Below the pieces are notes generated by a model. It did no database searches. It was not told the DNA's origin and worked only from the letters and a program-made list of their open reading frames with translations. DNA of 64,000 nucleotides from Pezicula radicicola (taxonomy: Eukaryota > Ascomycota > Leotiomycetes > Helotiales > Dermateaceae). The stretch spans positions 250,057-314,056 of the forward strand of contig PDUO01000042.1 of NCBI GenBank assembly GCA_003008705.1. The letters are read 5' to 3'. Every line of letters begins with the position of its first letter. Positions within the stretch are counted from its first letter, which is position 1. Made by a program: the position numbers and the translations under genes. Positions 25,692-38,650 of this stretch are shown here, in pieces.

Positions 25692-27044
25692 TCACCATAA
25701 CACAGCCCATGCAACAACTACAACCAGCGCACCAAGGCTCCTACTTCCCACACCTCCAAACTTGCCAGGCTCACCAGTAGCACCGCTGCTAGCCTCGCTC
25801 TTCTTCGCTTCATTGATCAGAGTGGTATTGCTTGCAGCCTCGGTAATACTCTTGCTAACGATACCCGTAGATGCAAGCTCTGATAGTTGAGCCCCGAAAG
25901 TATTCAGGATATTCGTGCTTCGGCCTGCAGGACAGAAAGTAACTTCCCAACCGCCTCCACTAGGAATGATAAACGTGCTCGTTGTATCGTCATAGGCATA
26001 ACTGTACGCATCGGGACAGACATCCTTGGCTTGTCTTGAGTATAAGGAAGGTTTGCATTTAGAAGGTGAGTTGTAGGACCCTGTACAGCAGTCTTGTGCG
26101 GAATTGGTCTTCGCACAGGCTGAAAGACATGGGTCGAAAATTGGTCGCTGAATGTTGTCGTCTGGATACGGGTAGACTCCATCTCCAGGTTTGGTGGGTG
26201 GGTCCAATTGATCATCCCAAGGACACCAACCGGAGAGAGTACTTGATGTTTGGCTGGACTCGTAAGGAATGGGGTATGTCGAGTTGGAGTCGGTAGAATT
26301 TGCACCTGCGATCCCAGAAGTTCCTGTCTCAGTGAGCAGACCGGAGGTTGCGATACACGCGCAATTGGTGAGATTTGGTGGGATATCGCTATCGCCCGGA
26401 AGGTAAGTGACTCCGATGGGTAAATTATAACCATCTACCAGGGAGATGTCGTAGAAAGTCTGAGTACCAGATACTCCCCCTGCAAGATCAACTTCGAATA
26501 ATGAGACAGGTGTATTGCCCTAAGATAAGTTAGTCACTACCCTCAAGTAGTTTACTAGGAGAAGACTCACGGTAACAACACAACTCAGAACCCCATTGCA
26601 GTCTCCTGTATCACAAGCTTCACCATTGCCATTGTTTCCATTCAAGTTACTTGGTCCCGTGCCACCAACGTTGAAGCTGCAATTTGTCCTTCCCCAAACG
26701 CGACCCTGCCAATCGGCTCCTACTGTGAGACTGTTACTTTCTCCAGATGTTAAAGCAAACCCACCAGTACCTGGCCCAGTACCAGCTTGCGAGGCGATTC
26801 CGGGCCAAATAGTCTCGGCGCAGTTGTTGCTTATTACGAGAGGAACAGTAGACTCGCGCTTTGATGGAGGACCCCAATGGACAGCTCGATCTGGGTAAAT
26901 AGTACGGGCAGACAGAGGGCGAGGCGCACTACTCTCTTCTATAGGTGAGGCTGAAGCTCCAGGAAGGACATTGAGCATAAGAATAGTAACAAGTAGTTTT
27001 CGGGATGTCGAAGACTTCCTGGGCGTAGATTTGGTGGTAGTCAT
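25692..27044 (-). CDS. Thaumatin-like secreted protein, probable GPI anchor
   Basis: Minus-strand exons 26571-27044 and 25692-26519 (51-base intron) give 433 residues. A basic leader with hydrophobic core (RKLLVTILMLNVLPGASASP) serves as signal peptide. The mature part starts at about residue 65 with PLVISNNCAETIWPGI, then GGFALTSGESNSLTVGADW, GRVWGRTNCSF and CDTGDCNG, the hallmark of thaumatin/PR-5 domains. Paired cysteines and a late YSYAYDDTTSTF and VTFCP follow. The extreme C-terminus is Ser/Gly/Ala-rich then hydrophobic (LGALVVVVAWAVLW), as in GPI-anchored wall proteins. Thaumatin-like proteins bind beta-glucan, and some hydrolyse it; here a wall or surface role is inferred. At about 430 residues it is longer than plant forms (about 220). 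Confidence 0.88.
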
Positions 27045-28545
27045 ACTTGCTTTAAAATAGATAGTTGAAGCGTTAAAGCCGTGTAAGTAGGTAGTGAGGA
27101 GGATAGTAGGAGAGTCGTGAGGTACACCAATATGTATACAAAAAGGCTCTACAAGGTTGCCCCCGCGCAAAGTGAAGCACAATCCAAGGTTCGAGGAGCT
27201 TCCAACTTTCAACGGTCCAATGTCCAACGGTTCAACCAAGGTCGAGATCGAGATGGCCTAGTCCCAGTGTCGGGAAAAGTTCCCCCGGTAGTCTTTTTTT
27301 TTTTTGTTTCCAACGATACGCAGATACTTAAGATCGACCCTCGCCAAGGACAGCGCTCACCAAGGTGTGAGGACAATCACAACCAACGGGAGTGTCAGAA
27401 CGACTCAGAAGTGGGAAACGACCTGCATTTTCCAGCTCCAATGACGTATGGATCTGATGGGTGGAATGAACTTCCCAGACGTGCAAAATCCTGGTTATCC
27501 TTGCAGATTCAGCGACTCAGCCGCAGGATCATCCGTGCCTCTTCAACGGTCGTCAAAGCTGGGCTGCTTCTCGGGTGGCTGTGGGTGAAGTCGCTGATAC
27601 AAGAGACAACGCAGATGCGACAAAGTATCGGTACAAGTATTGAGCAGAAGAAAGAGAAAGAGAAAGTATTATTACAGACAGTTCAAGCGCTGCGCACGAG
27701 GGGTATATAAAAAAGAGGGACTGCAATGTCAGAGTTTCATAGTGAGGTGCTCAGGAGAAGGGTGAGTAAGGTGGTACGGTGGGCGTAGAAGAACAATGGG
27801 ATGGTGAAACGGAAGATGGATGTTTAGAGAGCCATGCGATGACGCAGGAGCGAGGGCCAGCCTGGGAGCCATGTACGGAGTAAACATCGATCGGCGGGTT
27901 CAACCGCTACAGGGGCAGGAGCAAGCCACTATAGATTGGCACGATTGGGTTAGTAGAAAGTGTAGTATTATGTGACGACAGCCCATCGCAAAATCCGTAA
28001 GGTTAGAGATTGCCGACGATGGATGTGAGAAGATTCGATGCTCATATCCAGGTTTAAAGGCAGCTCCAAAACAAGTACGAAAGTACAGTGGGCTGTTCTC
28101 TACCGAGAGACATGTGAATAGTCGGCTTGAGATACCAAGTGGACCTTGAAGAGAAGAGGCGTTGGTGGCGGAGGCATTCCTTTCACCTCATAAGCCACCA
28201 TTCTAAATCACCAATCACCTGAGGCTGTCAAAGTCTCGGGTCTCACCAAACTGCACTCCCAAGATAGAACTTCTGACTTTTCTTCACAGCTAACATAGAT
28301 GAAGCTCTCTAAAACTATAGACCAGGTTCTCCTCCAATTACCCTTTACCCTATTGAAATCGCTTTCGCGGAGGAGATTATTCCCATTCATTCGTCTCTTA
28401 ACTCTTAACTCTTGACTTGGTCTCCATCTCAATGTAATTGACATCCATTCTGCTCCGAAACCCCACAAATCCCACCAAAACTTTCCTTCGCGCCCTTGTC
28501 GCTTCTATCATAGCCATCATTAATGAACGCCATCGCATCGCTTGC
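27045..28545. other. Intergenic region between thaumatin-like and Hsp70-like genes
   Basis: 1.5 kb. Promoter and leader of the minus-strand thaumatin-like gene on the left, 3' flank of the Hsp70-like gene on the right. A plus-strand open frame of 197 codons (27117-27710) starts just outside the thaumatin start; I see no domain and do not call it a gene. Confidence 0.45.
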
Positions 28546-30920
28546 TTATCTGAATCTTGACGTGCAACGACCCATGACTTCTCCCTGGCAAACGAGCTCT
28601 GCGTTAAATTCTGATCCGTCGAGAGTGAGATAAATATCAAAGTATACACGATAAAACGTTCCTTGAGGAGTGTCCATTCGTTCGAAGTCTTTCTCGAGAT
28701 TTTTGCGCGATAAATCAGAAGTAAGTGTTACCACTTCCTTGACACCTAATATGTTGTCAGTATGCATACTCCAAGGGCAAAATTCGGGAAGACTTACGGG
28801 GATCTTTTGTGTATTCGGGGCAGACATCATCATCACAAGCATATAAAATATCTTCGTACATCAAAGTAGCACCTGGAGCCACCTGTCTGAAGAAAGAAAC
28901 CTTGACAGGCTCGCCAATCTTGACTCTTTGTCCCTTCTGAACAAAGATCTGCCGAGTGAACTTGCATCTATCCTTACCATCCAAAGATGGGACACGATAG
29001 GCCTCCGGATGATGTCCTTCCTTGAATGGTTGAAGAGTAGCCATGAGATAATGCCGACGTGCTACACGGGAGGTAACAACACGTTCTGTGATTCCAGCAG
29101 TCACCGCACCCTTAACAATCGCCGCCACTGAATCCATGGGTCTTACAACCTTCGCTTGGAATTGTGGAGGAACGTGAAGTTTGATTTGCTGGAAGAGGTA
29201 CTCTGAAGCTCCGAAACCACCAACTACAAGGACATTCTGGAGAGTGCGATTTTGGGCTTGAATGGCGATAATTTGGTTCCTGACTAACTCGAGAATTCGG
29301 TTCACGACGGGCTCAAAACATTGCAGGATCTCTTCGTTCGTGAAGGTCATGTATCCCTCCTCGATACCAGCCTCGGGAAACTCTGCTTCGATTCCTACAT
29401 CGACAGCCCATTTCTGGTTGTTGTTTCGGAAATCAGCCTTGATTCTGTTTTCGAAATCCATGATACACTTCGCATAGACTCGCCCAGCTGTTTTGGATCC
29501 ATCTGGCAACTTCATCTTTCGAATCTTCGTACGGAGGATATTGCTGAAATTCCTATTGAGAGCTGTTGATCCACAAGAATCACCCGAACCTGCTGTACAT
29601 TCGGCTACTGCGAAAGGAGATTCTTCCTCGACCTCGTAAGCGATCAGATCAACAGTACCACCACCGCAATCAACAATGAGAACAGCATCATGGATCTTGA
29701 GATTAAGAAGTCCAGTCTTTGAACAGAATAGTGCGGCAGCTTCGGGTTCAGTGATAAGAGTCAATCTGTTGTCGTTTTCATCTCGTAAAAATCCAGCTTG
29801 GATAGCGGCAGCTCTAGTCGCAGCTTTTCCAGCGTCATTCCAAATGGCAGGAACTGTGAGATAGTATCGAATATTCCGCTCTTCTCTGTTAAAGACTTCT
29901 CCTAGAGTCTTTTGCAATTGATTTCGCATTGCTTGTCGAAGTTTGAAAAGGTAATCAGCAGCCACATCGATTTCAGACTTTCCAGGAGGAAGGGGGGGGA
30001 GGTTGATAGGATCGATATATGTGTTTCCGGAAAGCATCAACTGCAACTTGAACCATTCTACCTTCTGCACTCCTGGCTTTGGATATCCGGTTGGCGCTAA
30101 GGCATCTGCGATATCAGGTCCCCATCCTACAACCTTTTGGTATTGATCATAGTATAAAACCGTAGGAATCTACTTGGGTCAGCATATACCCCACTCTTAT
30201 CAATTGACATCAGTACCTTCTGCTTGGTGTATGATCCGGCTCCTGGCCATTCTGTAATGATATCTTCCTTGGCTTCCGTATTCGTTGCAAATGCGAATGC
30301 AACACCAGAGAAAGTAGTTCCCTAGCAAACGTCAGATAAGATCAATGAGATAGTAAGATTCGCAGACTCACAAAATCGATACCAACAATCAATTGTGCCT
30401 TACTCCTTCCAGCACCCTCAACCTCTACAGGATTAGTTCTATTTCCATATGCGGCTGCGGCACCACCACCTTGTCCTGGAGGAGGAGCACCATATTGTGG
30501 TGGGTTGTATTGAGGTGGGCCACTCGCAACCGGCGGAGGTCCTCCCATCTGTTGAGGAGCTTGAGGATGTCCTGGGGGATAACCCGCCGTTTGTGTATTG
30601 ATAGGAGGAGGCCCTCCCATCATCTGGGTTGGAGGTGTGCGAGGTCCTCCTGCAGCCATAGGGCTTGTTGTGCGACCGACAGCAGCAGGAGCAGGAGCAT
30701 AATTGTTGGAATAGCTCGGTGGCCTCCCACCAGCGGGTGGATGATTCATAGGAAGACTTGCGGATGAGTTTGAGGCTATAGAGGATGGTCTGGTGCCTTG
30801 CAGCTGTGGGAGTTGAGGTGCAGTCGTCGAGGTAGGGTTCTGTAAGGTGGTGGAATTTGCGCTCGACTTTCGTTTTGAGCCGAAACCAAGGCCTTTAAAG
30901 CGGGAGTTCATAGAACTCAT
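28546..30920 (-). CDS. Divergent Hsp70-like ATPase with Pro-rich N-terminus
   Basis: Minus-strand exons 30372-30920, 30217-30321, 28798-30169 and 28546-28745 (introns 50, 47 and 52 bases) give 741 residues. Residues 1-175 are a Pro/Gly/Gln/Ala-rich, probably disordered segment. The actin-like ATPase domain follows: VGIDFGTTFSGVAFAF (phosphate 1), LTVPAIWNDAGKAATRAA, LITEPEAAALF, VDCGGGTVDLIAYEV (phosphate 2) and VLVVGGFGASEYL (adenosine). The domain is HSPA12-like, and the C-terminus after about residue 560 is short, without a recognisable canonical Hsp70 substrate lid. Such proteins are numerous in filamentous ascomycetes and of unclear function; some sit near heterokaryon incompatibility genes, but nothing of that kind is visible nearby. 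Starts at the first of two close ATGs. Confidence 0.88.
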
Positions 30921-33900
30921 ATGGACCAGGCCAAAGAAATGAATGCGCAGGAGCACGAGGAGAAGGGTTCGGAAGATGCGTGGATCTTCTGTGGCCGATG
31001 TCAGCCAGAGTCACTAGTGTTGTTTGCCGTGGCTGGGGAGCAGCTGAGCGAGGGGATGTTGGAACCTTCAAAGAACCGCTCGTATCAGGCGTGCAGCAGG
31101 CTCATCTGCGGTGCGATACAAGCCCTATAGTGTGATCCAGGTGAGAGTGTCTCTAGACTGAATGATGGTCATAAAGGAATGATGGCAGCGTGTTATGTGT
31201 TGTCGCAAAGGGAATCGGGTTAGAGCTGAAAGAAGAGACGAGGGGTGCGCTGGGCCGCTTTGTTCAATAAGGACTCAAGGACTCCAGAAACAGTAATGAA
31301 TGCGCCTCACGTAATAAATGGTCTGAAACTCTGTGATCGTTTGATAATAATGCTATGCGGACTTTTTAAAAGGACGAAGTCCCGATCTCTCAAGTCTCTA
31401 TTCCTGAAATTCCGAATTGCTGAGGCTATCATAAATGTCACAATATACTGCACATACTAAAACCCCACCATCGGAATCAGTGGGAAGCTTTTACAGGGCT
31501 GTGTCCAGGACCTCAGCCTAGCCTTATTCAGACGACCAGGCTGTGCCAGGACTCTAGTGTGTACTCCTGTCTGCCTGACTGCGGTTTCCCTCTCCTCTGT
31601 GGTCATAAATAGACGATATTCTTGGTCGAGGAGAGTTGAGAAGCTGTCACTTCAATCCAGGACTCCAGGACTTCTCTCGCCAGACGCATTCGAAAATGCA
31701 TTCCTGCTTACGGTCTCTGCCCAGGCTAGCCCCCCAAGCCGCCCTTGATTGCGCGAGCTGACAGCCAAGCTCGACAGCCGAATATTTAGCGAACCTTTCG
31801 AACATTAGTACGAAGGGTACTTCAGTACAAAAGCTCGAAAGGACATCAACACCCTAAGTTGTAACTGAAGGACTAGGTTTGATTGTTTTCAAGAAGAACA
31901 CTGGCAGACTATCCATGCTAGAAAAGTTTCTAGTTCAATCCAATGCCGTTGTTAAAAAGTTGACATTCCGCGTATCCCATTCTGAAGCGAGGTTGGGGAG
32001 GAGCTAAAGTCCTTGCTTGTGGCGCGGAGTATAAGTGTCTCTTATTATCTTTATCGAAGGTTATATATATCATTGCGGGATGGCCCTCTGAGATCTAGAA
32101 TGTTGGATGGTTACCCTTGTACTTGTGGTTTTACTGATTGGTGACTACTGTTGGTACTGTACTAGAATGATTGGCTTCGACTGCGAGGTTTCGAAAATAT
32201 CTTCGGATGCTGTTTGACAAAAGAGTACCAGTATTCCTATGAAGGACGGAAGGAGACGAGACGATACCGAGGTATCTTTCCTTTTGGAAGGAGCTACGAG
32301 TTGGTAGGCTTGAGAAGGATAATATAAATCCTGTGTTAAAAAGGAGAATTGTAATCCGGGGATGTGTTAAGGCGCAATACCTTTATTTAGGCGCAAAGGA
32401 GGTTCATAAAAGTCCGTCCGATAGGGAAGAGACTTGCGCTTCAGAGGCTGAGCTCCAGTCACTATCTAACCTAGGTTCCTAATAACTGCTCAATGATCGA
32501 GCTCACAACCTTTAAGGTATCACATAAACCTTACATTACCACCCGACTCATAATTCATGAGAGTCCTCCAGTAAGTAGATAAGCGCAATATCACTAGTCA
32601 AGTTCCTTATAATTCTCGAAAATGCCTCGACCAGAAATATTACCTTTCGCCATCGTCAATCACTGGCATTAAGTCGGTCATTGAAGAGCTAGGAAGTACC
32701 TACAACAGTATCACCATATCGTATGAAAACCACGGACCAGCAGATAGCGGGGCAGAAACTCGCGTGGAGAGGACGGCGAGCATTTCTAAAAAGGTTATCC
32801 GTCTTATCCGCAATGTCTGATGATGCGTTGAAGTATGCTCTCTTTGAAGAGTAAGATTTACCTCCATGATCATTGACTTCGACTCAGTAGCAGATATATG
32901 ATGCCTCGGTACAGGCCAGCCTGTTCTCTTCTCTCAAGCCAGCGTTTCCCGGCGATCGTGGAGTATTATGTGACACCGGAACTCGAGCCCAGACAGTGCT
33001 CCAGTGCATTGAGACTTTAAGATGCCACCCCGCTCCCAATTTCAGGTTCAATTACCTTTCCATTGTCTCCATTTTGTATAGAACCCCTTTGGCTCCAAGT
33101 CAACACTCCTCGTGAAATCTCATCAGTGACCAAAACCGCCCCTCCTCCGGAATCGTTCGCGGCCTCAAGTCCAGTGTGCTGCAGAAGCGACATCATAGCG
33201 GATCTCGTTGCGCCAGGCCTGATTGATTGACAGCAGACGGAGGGAACTAAATATTTGGCCGAATCTTTCCCTTCGGCGCCGACGCAATCTTGATATTACT
33301 TTATAGTACACCGCACCAAACCTCACCTTTCTGCATCTCCGCCAAACGCGAACTGGCGTGCTGCTGGCGGCGTCATTGGAGAGCGCGTGAACGCTCACGA
33401 GATTGGCAAAAGCAAAGTCTTCACCTGTGTCCGGGGATCTCCATGCTTTGGAGTCCCCAAAGTCAACCGACCGCTGACACTGCCTATGAGGTGACCGTTG
33501 CACGACGGCCCTACTCCGACGAATTGAAGGGGACCAGGCCAGAACTGCCCCTCCGTCCCTCCCGCTTTCTCCCAGAACACCCCACCAAATGAGCCAAGTT
33601 AGGCTGTATGAAAAGCCTAGAGGAAGGGCGACTCGCGACGGGCCCTCTCTGATGACTTTACGACCCCCCTCTCCTAATATCCACGAGACGTCCTACAAAA
33701 CCCACAGTGTGTCGCGTCCTAGTATATCTATAATCCAACTTGCTTCAATTGTCTTTCTAGCCTTGGTTTTAGTACGTAGCCTCCAGCGAGAGGGTGATGC
33801 ATGCGCTGTGTTCCGTTGTGTTGATATTGATTGACTAACAAAACTCTGCGCTCCAGACAGTACAATTTCTCTTCACAGGTTACACAACACTACCTCAGCC

Positions 33901-34006
33901 CTCCTCTCCCACTACCTATTCACCACCTGCGCACGCCTTCGACCAAGGCACCTGCGAGAGTCCTCATCCTTTCCCTACAGAGGCTCCCATATCGAGACCG
34001 CACAAG
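30921..34006. other. Long intergenic region upstream of glucokinase
   Basis: 3.1 kb between divergent genes. The left part should carry the Hsp70-like promoter and the right part (from about 33700) the glucokinase promoter and leader. An ATG-less open frame of about 82 codons runs at 32575-32822 (reads SSITGIKSVIEELGSTYNS), possibly a remnant. I support no gene here. Confidence 0.45.
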
Positions 34007-35861
34007 ATGTCCCTCCTAGCAGAATCCAAGCGGGTAGCGACCGAGTTCGAATACACGGACGAGGATGTTCGCCGGGGAGTTGCAGAATTTGTTGCGGAAA
34101 TGAGTACGTAGTCTGAGGAATCGACAGCACCTACATGTGGGGGTTATGCTGACAGCGGCATAGATGAGGGCTTACAGAAGAACGCGACTACCATGAGCCA
34201 GATTCCCACCTATGTCACGGCAGTACCCAATGGCACCGAAAAGGTCAGCAGTCTCTTCTGGCTGTGGGGTTTTTGCTAACAAAGCCCAGGGCCTTTACCT
34301 TGCAGTTGATCTTGGAGGAACGAACTTCCGCGTCTGCTCCATTCAATTGCATGGAGACACCACATTCAGCTTGACGCAATCGAAAGTTGCCATACCGCGG
34401 ACATTGATGGAGGCAGATAGTGCCAAGGAGCTCTTTGGATTTCTTGCCTTGCAGATCCAACTCTTCCTGAAGACCCACCATACCGAACACTATGATAAGC
34501 ATATCAGACGGCGCAATACTGTCAGCACACCTGAGGGGTTCAGGGACGAGGAGATCTTCAGACTTGGATTCACCTTCAGCTTTCCCGTTCACCAGATAGG
34601 TATTAACAAAGGCACTCTCATCCGGTGGACCAAGGGTTTCAACATTGCAGACGCAATTGGACAGGATGTTTGCGCCATGTTGCAAAGAGAAATAGATGCT
34701 CTTAAGCTTCCTGTCAGAGTAGCAGCCCTTGTAAACGATACTGTCGGTACACTTATGGCAAGATCATATACCTCCCCAGGAAAAACCGGCACCCTTCTTG
34801 GTGCAATCTTCGGCACTGGCACAAACGGTGCCTATGTCGAGAAGCTGTCCAAGATCACCAAGCCCATGGAAGGAGCCTACGATAAGAGCACTGGTGACAT
34901 GGTCGTAAACACCGAATGGGGTTCGTTTGACAACAACCTCAAAGTTCTACCAAACACTCCATATGATGCCATTCTGGACAGAGATAGTGTAAACCCCGGC
35001 ATTCAAATGTTCGAGAAGCGTATTTCTGGTATGTTCCTAGGCGAGATTCTCCGTATCGCCCTGGTAGAAATGGTCAAGAAGAAGGATGTCCCTCTTTTCA
35101 GTGATACCAACTCTTCCGAGAATGACTATCGCTCTACAGCTACGATTGCAGAGGACTCCCCTATTTTCACCCAATGGGCTGTTGACAGCAGCATTCTCTC
35201 CATCGCTGAAGCCGACAACTCTGTGGGGCTACGGGCTCTCCGTCAAGAAATCGAGCGAACGCTTGGTGTCTCAGCGGCATCCATTGAGGATGCTCAGGCC
35301 GTCAAGGAGATCGCTCACGCCATTGGAAAGCGTGCTGCTAGATTAGCAGGTGTAGCAATTGCAGGTATCGTTCTCCAGACTGGTAGCCTCAATAAGTCCA
35401 CCGTAGAACCGGCGAAGTCGTCCAGCGGGATCGCAGCCGATATTTCAAAGCTTCACTTGAAAGATGCTGCTTCCGCGACGGCTAATAAGCTTGCCGATGC
35501 AGCACTGCCACTTACCGGCGAGGCTGTTAGCGAGGACGATATTGTCGACATTGGTGTTGATGGCTCGCTGGTTGAATTCTACCCAGGCTTTGAGGATTAC
35601 ATGCGTGAGTCTCTGCGTGCAACTGAAGGTATCGGCGCTGCCGGAGAGAGAAGAATCAGAATTGGTATTGCCAAGGATGGTTCTGGAGTGGGGGCAGCTC
35701 TTATTGCGCTGGTTGCAGCGCAGATGGAGACCCCTGAGGATTACCTCAAGCAGGTGCGAGGTCGTCTGGAAGGATTGAGCAGTGAGAATGTTATGAAAGA
35801 TGATGATGTCAAAGAGCAAACGAATAACGACTGTGCGGCTTGTGCTGCTGAGGGCAAGTAA
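34007..35861 (+). CDS. Glucokinase / hexokinase family
   Basis: Exons 34007-34103, 34164-34243 and 34290-35861 (introns 60 and 46 bases) give 582 residues. It phosphorylates glucose to glucose-6-phosphate with ATP, entering glycolysis. Seen: LAVDLGGTNFRVCSI (ATP phosphate loop, from about residue 62), LGFTFSFPVHQ and INKGTLIRWTKGF (sugar binding), VNDTVGTLMA (catalytic Asp), GAIFGTGTNGAYVE and NTEWGSFDN. It resembles glucokinases more than hexokinases by these motifs, but kinetic class is inferred. Oddities: about 56 residues separate IVLQTG (ending 424) from GVDGSLVEFYPGFEDY (481), more than is usual, and a charged tail of 40 residues ends with CAACAAEGK. Confidence 0.9.
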
Positions 35862-37116
35862 AAATGAAATGATTAAGGTGTTATCGGGTTTTGAGCGAAA
35901 ATATCTTTATTTCCTACCAAGTTCCTAATGGCATTATTAACTTGACTACAATTGACTGAGATGAAGTGAGTGACTCCAATTAATGCGAGATATTTGAATC
36001 AAGCAGTTATTCAAAGAAAGTGAGTTATTCAACTCAAGTAGTTACTCAAAATAATTGAATTGCCTAAGTACCTTAATCTACTCAAATTGAAGTAAACTGA
36101 GTTGTCTAATTCAGCTTTAAGCGAGGCAGTTATTTAAGTTACTAAGGTAGTATGACAATATACACACCTATATGACAATTATCTTAGACTCTAAGATAGT
36201 TATGTAGTAACATTGAATTCTACAATAGATATTCTAGTTTCTAGAGAATAGATTTCACCTATGGGTGAAAATATGTAGTTATAGAAACTATAGCTATTTT
36301 AGTGTAGCTCGCTTATTCTAGTTATGCTCTCTTATTGCATTCCTAAGTCCCTAGGTTTGATGACTGATGTATATTTAAGTAACGTGAGGTTTGTAAATTA
36401 ATTAAGTTGGTTATAGTAGGTTGGTATGTTACTTGAAGTTAAATATAGTGTTAGTGACTTACATATAGTAAGTAAACAAAAATGAACTAAATATGCAACT
36501 TGAATAAGTTACCCTAAAAGTGAATAACTTGAGTCAAGTAAAGAACACATCAAAGTTAGGCCAAACTACATCTCGTATCCTTATTGGCTGCTAGAACATC
36601 TCTCTAGCTTTAGCTGCACATGATGTCTAGTCTCTAAACATAAATATCAATTTCAGTACTCTATTCTGCTACAGCAACATAGGACCATTAGATTCGAAGT
36701 AAAATTCTTAATGTCCTCCTTGGATATAAAACACTATCATCCAGGTACACCACCGTTCACTAATTAACCTTCTTAACAAGCTAAGTTACTTGTTCGATGG
36801 CCTGAATCCTGATAACTAATATTGGTTTACTTACATTAAGGTAGTTTATCCATCTTCTAAAGCCTAGCTATTCTAGCTCCTTAGATTCTCCTCATAGCTA
36901 CAAATAAGAAGACAGTTCGCTAAGCTTAGAGGTAAAGCAACCTCTGCATTCCGACTGACCAAGAACATCACAGCTGACAGTCTTTTAGAAGAGGACAAGG
37001 GATAGTTAGCATGTTTTGTTTCTTTTATATTTCTCTTGGTACTATACTACGAACCCTAGCTACATCTACATAGCGCCCTTCGGCAACTAAAAAGATTTTG
37101 AATTTGCTTTTTTCTT

Positions 37117-37145
37117 GAAAGAAAGAAAGAAAGAAAGAAAGAAAA
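37117..37145 (+). repeat. GAAA tetranucleotide microsatellite
   Basis: About seven consecutive gaaa units in AT-rich non-coding DNA. Confidence 0.9.
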
Positions 37146-38130
37146 AGGCACGAATCTGCAGCGTGACTACACGCGGCTGGCGAAACTGGTCCAATTTTTC
37201 AGCTGAACATTCGTTTTCATCAATTCTAGCCAATGAACCAAGAAAGAGCTCTATCTCTATGCTGACATACTACTTTTTGATATGCGATATGCTTTTTATG
37301 TGACACGAACTTTAGTCGGGCGCAAAGGTCAGCCCTTCTGTGATCGTTCAATTACTCCTGCAGCTTGAACCCTGGAGATTTCTGAAGAGTAAGAACGAAA
37401 CAAAGCAGCAACCTTAATAGGAGTTGTCAAACTAGGTTTCGGATATAGCTAGTCCCTTACTCTCTATTTGCTGCCCTACTATAGCTTTATAGCGTGTACC
37501 TTAATGCGTAACAAGAGAAAGTTAGAAACAAGGTTATGAATTACTAGAACTTATGGACTGATCTCCGCTTTTGTATTTATCATTCCTCTTGTCTTTACAG
37601 TTGTCGGTTGCAGATTAATTTGGCACGATTCAACGAACGAGACTCGATGACTTATCGCTTAATACATTATGTCACACCTCCGAGGAACTTGTAAGTTCGG
37701 TAATAGTGATGGGTATCTGTTGTGGAGAATACAACTTCTTCAGTAAAAAGGTATGTAAGAAAGAAAAATACGAAAGAAGGCTTTGTATCTTACCATATCA
37801 TCTGTTATATAACTGCAGCTTCATTACTTCTGTATCTGAAATCCATCCTTTTTAACGAGACTTTGGATTTCCTTTCCTCGGAATTTCGCAGACGTGCGTC
37901 AAAACCGACATCCACTTAGCTAGCTCATTTGGTAAAACCTTTTTTTTTTTGGCGAACTCCGAATCTCAAGTAAATTGTAGTCTCAGGAGCTTGCAGATAT
38001 TCATCAAAAGTAGCAGGTAGTGACTTAGCTAGCAATTTTAGCTCAAGCCACCTCAAGTTCATAAGATGACAAACTCACTTCTCATCCTGTGCCAATTCAC
38101 CTCGGCCAGTTTATGCTTCTGTACTGTACT

Positions 38131-38650
38131 CCGCGGTGCCGAACTCACTGCCACTACAGATATGAAACAAAACTACTACTTCATATAGTCTTAGCAATTC
38201 TAGGCATCATCATAGCTACACGCCATTAATTAACTAGTCCACTTAGTCAAATTCGTCATATTTCCACCACCACTCGATCACTTCAACCCCTAGAAGAATC
38301 GAGGCGTCGGCCGCTATAGATATGCAACAAAACCATAAGAACGCCGTAATCTCAAGAATACTAGGAATAAGTTCATGTGATATAGAAGGCACACATGCTA
38401 GTGCTCTTACCATTGAACTTCAAATTGCAAACTCTGTGTGTTGTTTTACTGCAATAGGAAATATGAACATCTTTGTAGACGTGCAACAAAATGCGGCGAA
38501 AGGGATTTAGTAGGCTTCTGATTTAGTCCAAACTATTAGAGTGCGATTCTTACGAGGCAGGAAAAGAGGACAATACCGCAGACAAGCAACAAAAACCTGA
38601 GAAAGGGGTTTAGCGACGCCGGTACTTTAGTCTAAACTACTAGACTAGTG
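38131..38650 (+). repeat. Degenerate tandem repeat units sharing gcaacaaaa
   Basis: Four imperfect units. Two share a core like ctatagatatgcaacaaaac (near 38155 and 38315). Two more, at about 38475-38545 and 38577-38647, share gcaacaaaa, gaaaggg, tttag, tttagtc, aaacta and taga in the same order, 103 bases apart. Confidence 0.55.

Noticed and set aside
27117..27710. 197-codon plus-strand open frame
   Set aside because: It lies in the promoter region of the thaumatin-like gene, opposite strand, with a poly-Phe run from a T-tract and no domain.
32575..32822. 82-codon ATG-less open frame upstream of glucokinase
   Set aside because: It reads like protein, yet has no start, no flanking exon and no known motif; kept only as a remark in the intergenic entry.
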